A DNA stretch of 33,351 bases, from NCBI GenBank assembly GCA_011087605.1, contig JAALLE010000040.1, positions 1 to 33,351 of the forward strand, read 5' to 3'. Source of the stretch: Hyphomicrobiales bacterium (GTDB lineage Bacteria > Pseudomonadota > Alphaproteobacteria > Rhizobiales > Rhizobiaceae). Shown here one piece after another: positions 8,393 to 17,030 of the stretch. Positions within the stretch are counted from its first letter, which is position 1. Every line of letters starts with the position of its first letter. The notes below the pieces were generated by a model that did no database searches, was not told the origin of the DNA, and saw only the letters and a list, made by a program, of their open reading frames with translations. A program made the position numbers and the translations under genes.

Positions 8393-8848
8393 ATGAGGCT
8401 GAACAGAAGACAGGTTCTGATACTTGGCGCAGGTGCCACCGCTGTGGCTGCTGCTGGTGTTCCAACAATGTCTATAGCGGCGGACGATCCGACTGCGCAG
8501 CAAGTAATCGATAAATTCACCGGTGGTGCAGCAGCGACATCTGGTCGCGTGGATCTCGGTACACCCGAAATTGCTGAAAATGGCAACACCGTTCCTATCC
8601 AGGTGTCGGTCGAAAGTCCCATGACCACCGATGACCACGTCGCTGAAGTGTTGATCGTAGCTGATGGCAATCCGCGCCCAGATGTGGCGGTGTTCAAATT
8701 CACCGAATTGAGCGGCGAGGCTGCAGCCTCCACCCGTATTCGGTTGGCAAAAACCCAAAACGTGATCGCCGTTGCCAAGATGTCTGACGGTTCCTTTTTC
8801 ATGGCCAAGAATGCCGTGAAAGTAACCATCGGCGGCTGTGGCGGCTAA
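8393..8848 (+). CDS. soxY: SoxY, sulfur-carrying subunit of SoxYZ
   Basis: Periplasmic carrier of 151 residues. A Tat-type signal (NRRQVLILGAG) is followed by the Ig-like SoxY domain and the mobile C-terminal arm ending GGCGG, whose Cys149 holds the substrate sulfur. The ribosome site AGGAG precedes the ATG. It is 40 bases after soxX and 20 bases before soxZ. All features needed for function are present. Confidence 0.96.
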   Translation: MRLNRRQVLILGAGATAVAAAGVPTMSIAADDPTAQQVIDKFTGGAAATSGRVDLGTPEIAENGNTVPIQVSVESPMTTDDHVAEVLIVADGNPRPDVAVFKFTELSGEAAASTRIRLAKTQNVIAVAKMSDGSFFMAKNAVKVTIGGCGG

Positions 8849-8868
8849 CGAATTCAGGGAGAACCAAG

Positions 8869-9198
8869 ATGGCAAAATCCAAGCCAAGAGTAAAAGTGCC
8901 CAAGACCGCCAAGGCGGGGGAAATCATAACGATCAAGACCCTGATCAGTCACAAGATGGAAACAGGGTTGCGTAAGGATAAGAAGAGCGGTGAGCTGATC
9001 CCACGAAAGATCATAAACCACTTCAAGGCCGAGTTTAATGGCACAACTGTTTTCGAGACGGTCATGGAACCAGCAGTGTCGTCCAATCCGTATATTCAGT
9101 TCAAAATGAAGGTGCCCGAATCCGGGGAAGTGGTGTTTACTTGGACCGATGATGACGGATCAAAATACACAACCAAAAAGAAGATCAAGGTCGGCTAA
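8869..9198 (+). CDS. soxZ: SoxZ, partner subunit of SoxYZ
   Basis: Small beta-rich protein of 109 residues without a signal peptide, as usual, because SoxZ is exported together with Tat-targeted SoxY. It shows the family elements, including KTLISHKMETGLRKD near residue 25 and FTWTDDDG near the end. The ATG follows GGGAG. No cysteine is present, as expected. Confidence 0.95.
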   Translation: MAKSKPRVKVPKTAKAGEIITIKTLISHKMETGLRKDKKSGELIPRKIINHFKAEFNGTTVFETVMEPAVSSNPYIQFKMKVPESGEVVFTWTDDDGSKYTTKKKIKVG

Positions 9199-9241
9199 CC
9201 CAATTGGGCGCCCACGTTTTGCTCAGGGAGGGGCAGAGTTG

Positions 9242-10105
9242 ATGGCAAAATCAAGGAACTCCATTGCGTCGATTTTGGCGGCGGCAGGTATTGTGGCGGC
9301 TGGTGTCTATGGCACGGCCTCTGCAGGGCCGGACGATAATCAGTTGATTGTTGAAGGCCAGTCGATGGTCACCGAAGCAGCCGCACCTGAGGGTGTGGAA
9401 GTGGAAAAAATCTATTCGGGCTGGCGGTTCAGAAGTTCTGAAACCCAATCCTTGCAGATGGATGATTTCGAAAACCCTGCCATGCCCTTGGTGGATATCG
9501 GAACAGATATTTGGGGAACCGAGGATGGGGCAGCCGGTAAATCCTGCCAGTCTTGCCACAATGATGCGTCAGACAGCATGAAAGGTATCCGCGCGGGCTA
9601 TCCAAAGTGGAGCGACAAGCGCGGCAAGCCGCACACGCTTGAAACACAGATCAACGAATGCCGTACGGATCGAATGGAAGCCAAGGCCTGGAAATGGGAA
9701 TCATCCGAGATGTTGTCGATGACGGCTCTGGTTGGTTTCCAGTCACGTGGTATGCCGGTTAACGTCACCACCGACGGACCGATGACCAAGTGGCACGATA
9801 TGGGCAAGGACCTTTACTTTACCCGCGTTGGTCAACTGAATATGTCTTGTGCAAATTGCCATGAAGACAATTACGGCAACATGATCCGCGCTGACCATCT
9901 CAGCCAGGGTCAGATCAACGGTTTCCCGACCTATCGCCTGAAATGGGGTGGAGTGGGATCCAGTCACAGACGTTTCAAAGGCTGCATGGAAAACATTCGG
10001 GCCGTTGCTTACAAACGCGGTTCTGACGAGTTTATTGCGCTTGAGCTTTATCTTGCCTCACGCGGACAGGGGCTCTCAGTCGAAACCCCCGCTGTGCGCA
10101 ACTAA
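9242..10105 (+). CDS. soxA: SoxA, diheme cytochrome c of the SoxXA complex
   Basis: Mature periplasmic cytochrome of 287 residues. The start at 9242 follows GGGAGGGG and gives a signal peptide ending at TASA; a longer reading from 9149 overlaps soxZ and is rejected. Two heme motifs are seen, CQSCH (C102-H106) and CANCH (C203-H207). Cys248 in FKGCMEN is the conserved cysteine ligand that is persulfidated in the active site, and Cys140 lies in INECR. This is the diheme SoxA type. A strong terminator follows at 10131. Confidence 0.95.
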   Translation: MAKSRNSIASILAAAGIVAAGVYGTASAGPDDNQLIVEGQSMVTEAAAPEGVEVEKIYSGWRFRSSETQSLQMDDFENPAMPLVDIGTDIWGTEDGAAGKSCQSCHNDASDSMKGIRAGYPKWSDKRGKPHTLETQINECRTDRMEAKAWKWESSEMLSMTALVGFQSRGMPVNVTTDGPMTKWHDMGKDLYFTRVGQLNMSCANCHEDNYGNMIRADHLSQGQINGFPTYRLKWGGVGSSHRRFKGCMENIRAVAYKRGSDEFIALELYLASRGQGLSVETPAVRN

Positions 10106-10130
10106 GCAAAACAAGCTTTTCCTTTTTTGA

Positions 10131-10164
10131 GGGCGGGTTCATCCAAGATCCCGCCCTTTTTTTT
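10131..10164 (+). terminator. Rho-independent terminator between soxA and soxB
   Basis: Perfect stem GGGCGGG (10131-10137) with CCCGCCC (10150-10156), a 12-base loop and eight T directly after. This is a textbook terminator and lies only 28 bases before the soxB start. It should reduce transcription of soxB relative to soxXYZA. Confidence 0.9.
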
Positions 10165-10192
10165 ATCTTTCCTCAAGATTTGGAGCCCGCTT

Positions 10193-11886
10193 ATGTTTTC
10201 CCGTCGAGAATTTTTGCAGTGGACCACCGTGGCCGGCGCTTATGCTGCAGCCAATCCGTTAGGGTTGACAAAAGCGGCAGCACAACAGGCAATTACACAG
10301 CAAGACCTGCTTCAGTTTGATGCGAAAGGCTCGGTCACGCTGTTACACCTGACCGATATTCATGCACAGCTCAAACCTGTCTATTTCAGACCACCGGACA
10401 CCAATATTGGTGTTGGCGCATTTGAAGGCATTCCGCCTCATCTGGTTGGCCAGACATTTCTCGATCACTTTGGCATTAACAATGGCTCGATGCTGGCTTA
10501 CGCCCATACAATGGTCGATTATGTCAACCTGGCGCGGGCTTACGGTAAACTTGGCGGGCTCGACAGAACCGCAACCCTTGTCAAAGCCATCCGCGGCGAG
10601 CGTGGTGATGACAAGGTACTGCTTTTGGATGGTGGTGACACCTGGCAGGGCTCCTACACTTCGCTGCAAACCAACGGCCAGGACATGGTCGACAGCATGA
10701 AGTTATTGAAACCTGATGCCATGGTTGGTCACTGGGAATTCACTTTCGGGGCTGACCGGGTCGAGGAGATCGTCGAGGATATGGGATATCCATTTCTCGC
10801 CAGCAATATTTTCGACAATGAATGGGAAGAGCCGGTATTCGAACACACTGCCTTTTATGAAAAAGGTGGGCACAAGGTCGCGGTCATTGGTCAGGCCATG
10901 CCCTACACGCCCATCTCCAATCCGAGTTGGATGATTCCACAATGGTCTTTCGGAATCCGTCCCGAAGTCCTGCAGGAAAATGTCAACGCAGCTCGGGCTG
11001 CGGGAGCCGAGGTTGTGGTTTTGCTTTCCCATAACGGCTTCGACGTTGATCAAAAACTGGCAAAAGTGGTGTCGGGTATTGATGTGATTTTGACGGGCCA
11101 CACCCACGATGCCGTTCCCCAGGCCATCGAGATCGGATCCACGCTAGTGCTCTCATCTGGATCACATGGCAAGTATCTCGGACGCGTCGATCTGGAAATC
11201 AAAAACGGTAAGGTGGTGGATCACAATTCCACCCTCATCCCCGTGCTTTCCGACGTCGTCGATTCTGACACCGAAATGAAGGCTCATATTGATAAGGTAC
11301 GTGCGCCTTATGAGGCTGAATGCAACGGGTTATCGGGAAGACTGAAAGTCTTCTTTATCGGCGGGGCAATTTCAACGGGACATGGGATGATGTGATCTGC
11401 GACGCGATGATTTCCGAGCGGGATGCAGAACTGGCGCTGAGCCCAGGATTTCGATGGGGCACTACTTTGCTTCCTGGAGATGATATAACCGTCGACGACC
11501 TCTACACCCAGACCTCAATGAATTATCCATCGGTCTATCGGCTCGAATTCACCGGGCAGCAGTTCAAAGATATTCTGGAAGATGTTTGCGATAATCTGTT
11601 CAACAAGGACCCCTTCCTTCAACAGGGTGGTGACATGGTGCGCGTCGGTGGCATGGGATATACCTGTGCGCCTAAAAAGGAAATCGGAAGCCGCATTTCA
11701 AACATGACCATGCTGAAAACCGGCGAAGCAATTGATCCGGGAAAAAGTTATGTGGTTGCCGGATGGGCCTCTGTGAACGAGGCGGTTGAAGGGCCACCTG
11801 TCTGGGACGTTGTGGAATCTCATATCAAAGGCCAGGGCACAATTACCCAAGCTGCCAATCAATTGGTGAAGATTGATCTTTCCTGA
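10193..11886 (+). pseudogene. soxB: SoxB sulfate thiohydrolase, interrupted by an apparent one-base deletion
   Basis: SoxB hydrolyses SoxY-bound sulfonate to sulfate with two Mn ions. The Tat signal (SRREFLQW) and metal motifs are intact: TDIH (D55, H57), GGDTWQGS (D149), GHWEFTFG (H180), LLSHNGFD and GHTHD. Reading breaks at about 11321-11329: codons after AECN would continue as RVIGKTESLLYRRG only if one base is added, probably a lost C in AACCGGG. Repaired length is about 564 residues, normal for SoxB. Both halves are fully conserved, so this is either a sequencing error or a very recent mutation. As written, the first frame stops at 11395. The start at 10193 is chosen for the Tat signal, with GGAG ahead of it. 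Confidence 0.9.
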
Positions 11887-12084
11887 CTGACGACACCAAA
11901 CTGATTCCCGGTAACTTGTTGTATTTCCTTTGTTTTGTTTGATTTTCTGGGTCTTACTGTTTCAAGTTCGCGGATGAATTTGTCCGGCTACACAGACAGC
12001 ATTCACTTTGATGTGTCTGAACGTTGCATTCATGTATCTTGATATCATAAGGTAAGGGGGCAAAAACCAAACCGGGAGGAAATT

Positions 12085-12540
12085 ATGATTAGAACGATAC
12101 TTGCCGCTATCCTTACTGTGCTTGTCGCCATGTGGGGCACAGCTTTCGCTGAAGATTCCAAGCGCTACGGAAAGCAAAAGGTTGTCTATCACGTCAATTA
12201 TGATGGTGGACCGGAATCCAAAAAATACCGCGGTGTGATGCGCAATATCCAAAACCACATCAATGCAGTTGGTGCGGAAAACATGGAGATTAAGGTTGTG
12301 TTGCACGGCAATGGACTGGGATTGCTGAAGACGGCAAAAAGCCATGATGGCCTCAAGACACAGGTATCGTCGTTGAAGGGCCAGGAAGTCACATTCCAAG
12401 TTTGCAACAACACGTTGAAGGGTCGCAAAATCAGCTATTCCGATGATCTTTATGATGTTTGGGAAGAAGACATTATTTCATCCGGCGTCGCCGAATTGTC
12501 GAGACTTCAGCAGATGGGCTATACCTACATCAAGCCTTAA
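12085..12540 (+). CDS. Periplasmic DsrE-like protein
   Basis: Protein of 151 residues with a signal peptide (cleavage near AFA, residue 22) followed by a DsrE/DsrF-like alpha/beta domain. The signature region is KVVLHGNGLGLL and FQVCNNTL with a single conserved cysteine, C107, at the position used for sulfur transfer in DsrE proteins. A GGAGG ribosome site precedes the ATG. It follows soxB by 198 bases with no visible terminator. It may accept or carry sulfane sulfur in the periplasm; this is inference, as most characterised DsrE proteins are cytoplasmic. Confidence 0.85.
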   Translation: MIRTILAAILTVLVAMWGTAFAEDSKRYGKQKVVYHVNYDGGPESKKYRGVMRNIQNHINAVGAENMEIKVVLHGNGLGLLKTAKSHDGLKTQVSSLKGQEVTFQVCNNTLKGRKISYSDDLYDVWEEDIISSGVAELSRLQQMGYTYIKP

Positions 12541-12733
12541 AAAGCTACACTACGCGACGAGCCGACGGATGCAGGATAACTGATCCCGAGGCTTGTTTGT
12601 GTGTTGGCTTCAGGCTTCGTATCAATACATTTCGACCGCCAAGACCATCAATTCGGGCAACCGAGGGCTGACCAAAGTATAGTATTGTTGTGGGCTTTGA
12701 GTTCACGTGTTGGGTATGCGGCAATCAACATTG

Positions 12734-12816
12734 CCGGACATTGTGAAATGCTGTCTGTCCGGTGGCTATCAGATCTATCCGTACATTTGGCCAATGTTAA
12801 ATCCGGGCTGATAGCC
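12734..12816. repeat. Two inverted repeats in the 308-base gap before the second soxW
   Basis: The gap 12541-12848 has no supported gene. It contains CCGGACA/TGTCCGG (12734-12762, 15-base spacer) and GGCTATCAG/CTGATAGCC (12764-12816, 35-base spacer). The second loop itself contains the palindrome TTGGCCAA (12787-12794). They could form a folded leader ahead of the thioredoxin gene at 12849. Confidence 0.5.
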
Positions 12817-12848
12817 GAATATCTGCTATTAATTGGACAAGGGATGCC

Positions 12849-13397
12849 ATGCAAAACCGCCGTGACTTTATCAAGCGTTCTTCACTACTTGGGCTTTCGG
12901 CGTTATCGATGGGGACAGGTTTTCCAAGTCTGGCCAAGTCCACAGCGATAGATGGTTTCTACCAACAACACTGGTTTCACAAAACCAGTTTCGATATCAA
13001 AAACGATCTGGAGTTTGCGAAAACCCAAGGAAAGATCCTGACGCTTCTGTGGGAACAACAGGGGTGCCATTACTGTAAAAAAATGCATGACGTCGTTTTT
13101 CAAAATCGGGAGATCGTTGACTTGATCTCACAACACTTTGTTGTGGTTCAAATGGACATGTGGGGCGACCGGGAGTTTAGTGCCCTTTACGGTAAGCAGA
13201 TGAAAGAAGCCGCCTTGGCACGAAGTTATCTGGTCCGCGGGACGCCCTCGGCAATCTTTTTCGACGAGTTTGGAGAAGTTGTATTTCAAATGCCGGGCTA
13301 CGCTGAACCGCCAGTATTTTTGGGTGTATTCAGATACGTCCAGGAAAAGGGATATGATCGAAAGTCTTTCACCGATTGGTATAAGTCGCAAGGTTGA
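12849..13397 (+). CDS. soxW: Second SoxW-like thioredoxin, Tat-exported
   Basis: Thioredoxin-fold protein of 182 residues with CHYC (C73-C76), a cis-proline in RGTPSAIFF and the same overall layout as the SoxW at 7199 (WFHKT near residue 42, MDMWGD near residue 127). It differs in export: it has a twin-arginine signal (NRRDFIKRSSLLG) instead of a Sec or lipoprotein signal. The ATG follows AAGGG. It may serve another client, such as the DsrE-like protein upstream, or work under other conditions. Confidence 0.87.
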   Translation: MQNRRDFIKRSSLLGLSALSMGTGFPSLAKSTAIDGFYQQHWFHKTSFDIKNDLEFAKTQGKILTLLWEQQGCHYCKKMHDVVFQNREIVDLISQHFVVVQMDMWGDREFSALYGKQMKEAALARSYLVRGTPSAIFFDEFGEVVFQMPGYAEPPVFLGVFRYVQEKGYDRKSFTDWYKSQG

Positions 13398-13454
13398 CGG
13401 GGACCATGCGATCCTGTTGCACTTTTAATTCTCGCATCGAATGGAGCTAGGATA

Positions 13455-14392
13455 ATGGGAAAATCAGTCTTGGCTGTGCTGGCGTCGATTGTTTGGTTCA
13501 GTTTCGCTGTTGCGGCCAACGCCCAGAATTCGGACCTGCCAGTTGCGTCAGATACGATGGTTGGGCGGTCATTGGATGCACCCATCAACACTCTGCCCAT
13601 TGAACAAAAATTCTGGTGGTCGGATGATTGGTTCGACCAGGGAAAGTTGCAGACCCCGAAGAACTATTCCGTTATCGAACGATCGGTCAGCTATCTTAAT
13701 CCAACGGACGACACGGAGGTTCCAGCGTTTCTGTATCGCCCGAAAACAGAAGGCAAGTTTCCGGGCGTTTTGTTTCAGCACGGCAGACGCGGCCTGGATG
13801 ATTTGGTCAAACGCCTCGCACGCCGCTTGGCTGCCAGAGGATTTGTGGTCCTTGCTCCCGACGTCTACGAAGCCAGGTTCATTGAAGCTTTTCCCCTTGC
13901 CCATGATCCGATGACGGAAACGGATGTCGATGCCGGGGTAGACTATTTGCTGGCCCAACCGGACCTGTCTTCTTCAAAAATATGTTTGATGTCCCACACG
14001 CGGGGGGGGGATTCTACACGCTGCGGGTGGCGGTTGATCGAAACCGTCAGGAAAAACAGGTCGCCTGTTACGTTTCATTTTATCCCCATTGGCAAGACCC
14101 GAATGCAGCCGAACCATTGCAGGTCTATCGCTATCACAGCGACCTGGACAATCTGAACGTCCCAGCCCTTGTCTTCATTGGTGAATACGAGCAGTACCAG
14201 CGTCGCCGCTCGATCGAAACGGCGGTGTCATTTATGAAGCAGGCGGGCAAATCAGTTCGTCTGATTGTTTATCCCGGAGTTGGCCGAGGCTTCGATTTTC
14301 GCACTCCTGAAGTTCGCACCTTCGCCGACGATCTCGCCACCAAAGACTCCAACATGCGCACCGCAGAGTTCATCAGAGCACATCTTCAATGA
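13455..14392 (+). pseudogene. Dienelactone hydrolase-like alpha/beta hydrolase, frameshifted at a G9 tract
   Basis: Secreted alpha/beta hydrolase with a signal peptide ending near ANAQ. The order is normal: oxyanion region LFQHGRRGLDD, the VVLAPDVYEARF strand, a nucleophile-elbow region near 13987, then FIGEYEQY and VYPGVGRGFDF carrying likely acid and histidine regions. The frame changes in a run of nine G at 14002-14010; ten G would restore it, giving about 312 residues. The elbow then reads SHTRGGG, with Thr where Ser or Cys is usual. The break is either a homopolymer sequencing error or a slippage (phase-variable) site. The family is often seen near sox genes but has no known role there. 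An ATTC-N7-GAAT sequence just upstream is off by one base from the operator spacing. Confidence 0.75.
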
Positions 14393-14435
14393 CCACCAAT
14401 CCTCGTGTTCTTTAAAGCAAAGTTGAGCCAGCCAA

Positions 14436-15332
14436 TTGTCAGACGATCCAGCGCACTACAATCCGGGCGACTATCTCCAAACCTGCACTGATATTGTCCA
14501 GCCCAACGAGTGTGACAAAAACGGCCACCTCAACGTTCAGTTTTACGTTGAACGGTTTATCAGCGCGACGCAGCAATGCACTTTCGAAGAGAAGGTGAAA
14601 CCCCAGTTAGCTTTATTTCCCACGGACATGCTGTTTCGGTTTCACCGCGAACTGCTGGCTGGCAACAGGACGAATATTCGTTCGGGCGTCGTCACGGCGG
14701 AAGGCTCTGACAGAAGATTACTCCACATTCTTTCAGAAGATGATGGCGGAAAAGTTTGCGCAACAGCCCTTTGTCGACCTGGTTCTGCTTCAGGTCGTAT
14801 ACCAATCGTGGATGGGCCCGTTCCCGACATTGCGGCTCCCAGAAATCTTCCATCGAAAAATTATGAGCCAGCCGACACTGCTGCATTGCTTGGCAATCAG
14901 CTTGCTTTAATCACCAAACAGGGAACGGTGGATGTTGATCATTGCGGGCCACTGAAAGCGCTACGAACAGATTTGATGGTCAAGGCGTTTCATGATGCGG
15001 CAATGTCGCTTTGGAAATTCGTCGGATTTGAAGACCAGTGGTTTTCCAGCGGCGATTACGGTGGCATTGCGGCTGAGATGAAATTGACCCAGTTTGACGA
15101 AATTGGTGCCGGGCAATCCTATGAAATCGTCTCGTGGGTTCCTCACATGACGAAAAATGTCCTTCATCTGGCTAACCAATTGAATGAAGCAGCCAGCGGC
15201 AAACCGGTGGCTCGTATTTGTGCTCCTTCAATGATATTTGACCGGAAAACCCGACGGCCGGTCGAGTTCCCCGAAGCCGTTCGAAATCATTATGACAGGC
15301 AGTTTCAGGCGTTTTGTGATTTGGATCAGTAG
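14436..15332 (+). CDS. Double-hotdog acyl-CoA thioesterase-like protein
   Basis: Cytoplasmic protein of 298 residues without a signal peptide. The first hotdog domain has ECDKNGHLNVQFYVERF (residues 25-41), the 4HBT pattern with a likely catalytic Asp27. A second, more divergent hotdog-like unit spans about residues 170-280 (KAFHDAAMSLWKF, MKLTQFDEIGAG). The start is TTG; no ATG fits and the ribosome site is weak. It ends three bases from the convergent soxT1B end. Substrate is unknown; release of a medium-chain acyl group for the lipoate genes nearby is a guess only. Confidence 0.7.
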   Translation: MSDDPAHYNPGDYLQTCTDIVQPNECDKNGHLNVQFYVERFISATQQCTFEEKVKPQLALFPTDMLFRFHRELLAGNRTNIRSGVVTAEGSDRRLLHILSEDDGGKVCATALCRPGSASGRIPIVDGPVPDIAAPRNLPSKNYEPADTAALLGNQLALITKQGTVDVDHCGPLKALRTDLMVKAFHDAAMSLWKFVGFEDQWFSSGDYGGIAAEMKLTQFDEIGAGQSYEIVSWVPHMTKNVLHLANQLNEAASGKPVARICAPSMIFDRKTRRPVEFPEAVRNHYDRQFQAFCDLDQ

Positions 15333-15335
15333 GCT

Positions 15336-16442
15336 TCAGATTTCCGCCATGATCAGACGGTTGAGATAATTCACCCCGAGGAAGCCCCCGGCAACAATTG
15401 CCGCGAATGTGAGCATTGAGCCAAACGCGAGGGTCGAAACACCAGTAACGGCCTGCCCAACAGTACAACCCAGTGCCATAACTCCGCCTATCCCCATCAA
15501 CATGGCACCAAACAGGTTGCGCAAAGTATCGGTCGAATCGGCAAATGTTGCCAGTCTGAATCGACCTGCAACCTTTGCAGCAATGAAGGCGCCTAAAATA
15601 GTGCCGACAAGTGTCGATATGCCGAAATTGGGAAAGCCAAGCGCCGTGAAACGCATCAGGTATTCAATAGCGTCTCCCGATGGTCGTACGAAAGTCAGTG
15701 ACCCGACCGGAACCGCAACATCAGCAAATTCATCTGCAGCCAGGCCAGTCAATACCCAACCTGCAGTGACACAGGCTCCAATCACCACGCCGCTGACAAT
15801 ATGCGTCTTGGACTGGCGAAATTGCTGATCCTTGAAGCAGTACAAAAAAATCACCGCAACGATCACAAGGATCATGATCGTGTGACCGGTAGCTGAATCC
15901 ATGCCAGAAACCGATGCAAGCATGGACCCGACGCCCTGATCTTCCAGGCCCATTTCCGACAGGTCAACGGCGCTCGCGCTTTCAATGTTGGCGCGAATTG
16001 GACCAAGGATCCCGCCAATCGTCATATAGCCAAATATGCCGGTAACGATGAGCACCATCAAGGAACGTATGTCTCCACCGCCTGTGCGCACCAGGTTGCG
16101 GCTGACGCAGCCGCCGGCAAATGCCATGCCGAATCCAAATAATGCGCCGCCAATGATATTGCCAGCCCAGTTGAGGTTCGGCGTCATGTACATGGTATTT
16201 GCAAGATCGGTTACGCCAGCGGTTTCAACCCACCAGGCACCCAGTACTGCGACCGCTGCAGCCAGCAGCCACGCCCGAAAACGCCTGTAGTCCGACAGCG
16301 CTATTATGTCTGAAATCGATCCCATTGTGCAGAAATTGGTACGGTAAATGGTGAAACCGAACACCATGCCGATGACGAGGCCACCCCACATAACGATGTG
16401 GCCCGGATTTTCGAGAACTGATTCTCTCAGACTTTCAATCAT
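15336..16442 (-). CDS. soxT1B: YeeE/YedE-family sulfur transporter SoxT1B
   Basis: Membrane protein of 368 residues with about nine or ten hydrophobic segments. Family motifs are NFCTMGS near residue 36, GGCVSRNLVRTGGGD near 118 and LGCTVGQAVTG near 325. It is clearly a paralogue, not a copy, of the protein at 4461 (GTCGYGC there, GGCVSRN here). It is encoded 59 bases after tusA on the same strand, which supports a path from periplasmic sulfur through the transporter to TusA. It lies on the sHdr side of the window, fitting the soxT1B type. Confidence 0.88.
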   Translation of the reverse strand: MIESLRESVLENPGHIVMWGGLVIGMVFGFTIYRTNFCTMGSISDIIALSDYRRFRAWLLAAAVAVLGAWWVETAGVTDLANTMYMTPNLNWAGNIIGGALFGFGMAFAGGCVSRNLVRTGGGDIRSLMVLIVTGIFGYMTIGGILGPIRANIESASAVDLSEMGLEDQGVGSMLASVSGMDSATGHTIMILVIVAVIFLYCFKDQQFRQSKTHIVSGVVIGACVTAGWVLTGLAADEFADVAVPVGSLTFVRPSGDAIEYLMRFTALGFPNFGISTLVGTILGAFIAAKVAGRFRLATFADSTDTLRNLFGAMLMGIGGVMALGCTVGQAVTGVSTLAFGSMLTFAAIVAGGFLGVNYLNRLIMAEI

Positions 16443-16501
16443 TGGTTGCCTATCCCCCCTCAGCGATTATTCGCCCACACTCAGGGCGCCCTTGTTGGAA
16501 G

Positions 16502-16729
16502 TTATCCCGTGTGCTTGATCACGAAGCGGAAGACATCTCCTTCTTCGGAGGTTTCAACCAGTTCATTTCCGGTCTGTCTGCAAAATGCCTCGAAATCGGC
16601 AACTGCACCCGGGTCTGTCGCCAGGATTTCCAGACTTTCTCCAACCGGAACATCATTCAGCGCTTTTTTGGCCTTGAGAATGGGCAGTGGGCAATTCAAA
16701 CCTTTGGCGTCAAGTACGTGGGCCGTCAT
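16502..16729 (-). CDS. tusA: Sulfur carrier protein TusA
   Basis: Cytoplasmic sulfur carrier of 75 residues with the hallmark LNCPLPILKAKKAL; Cys13 binds the persulfide. The ATG follows AGGAG. In sHdr organisms TusA passes sulfur between a rhodanese, DsrE3C and sHdr. It is encoded directly before soxT1B on the - strand and opposite the HDAC/lip operon, sharing the control region 16730-17030. Confidence 0.95.
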   Translation of the reverse strand: MTAHVLDAKGLNCPLPILKAKKALNDVPVGESLEILATDPGAVADFEAFCRQTGNELVETSEEGDVFRFVIKHTG

Positions 16730-16899
16730 TCAATTTTCTCCTAATAACCGGGTGCCGCATCTATGCTAACTGAACAGATTAATATCAGACCTGCTCGCCG
16801 TTACCAGATGGTTTGGCACTCTCTTTGCATCATCAACAGTTTCAACTTGTCCGCACAATGTGGTATCCCACCGATCAACTGTATTGATCATATCGCAAT

Positions 16900-16915
16900 A
16901 TTCGAATAATCGAAT
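16900..16915. promoter_or_regulatory. ATTC-N8-GAAT operator between tusA and the HDAC/lip genes
   Basis: Exact ATTC-N8-GAAT in the 301-base divergent gap between tusA (-) and the HDAC-family gene (+). The left half also forms the 8-base palindrome ATTCGAAT. It is placed to control tusA-soxT1B and the lipoate genes together. The rest of the gap holds no gene. Confidence 0.6.
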
Positions 16916-17030
16916 GTAAAGGTTAAGCTAATCAAATGCAATTGATTGGTCAACAATCGAGTTTCAGCGACCGGGCTTTCGAAGTGCAAATAGTTGGTGA
17001 CTGCGGTTGGTGAAGAAGAAGGTGTGGTCA

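Noticed and set aside
13428-13442. ATTC-N7-GAAT just before the hydrolase gene
   Set aside because: Spacing is seven, not eight, which would rotate the half-sites; not counted as an operator.
16942-16953. TTGATTGGTCAA as a possible FNR box
   Set aside because: The spacing of TTGA and TCAA is four instead of six, so it does not fit FNR.
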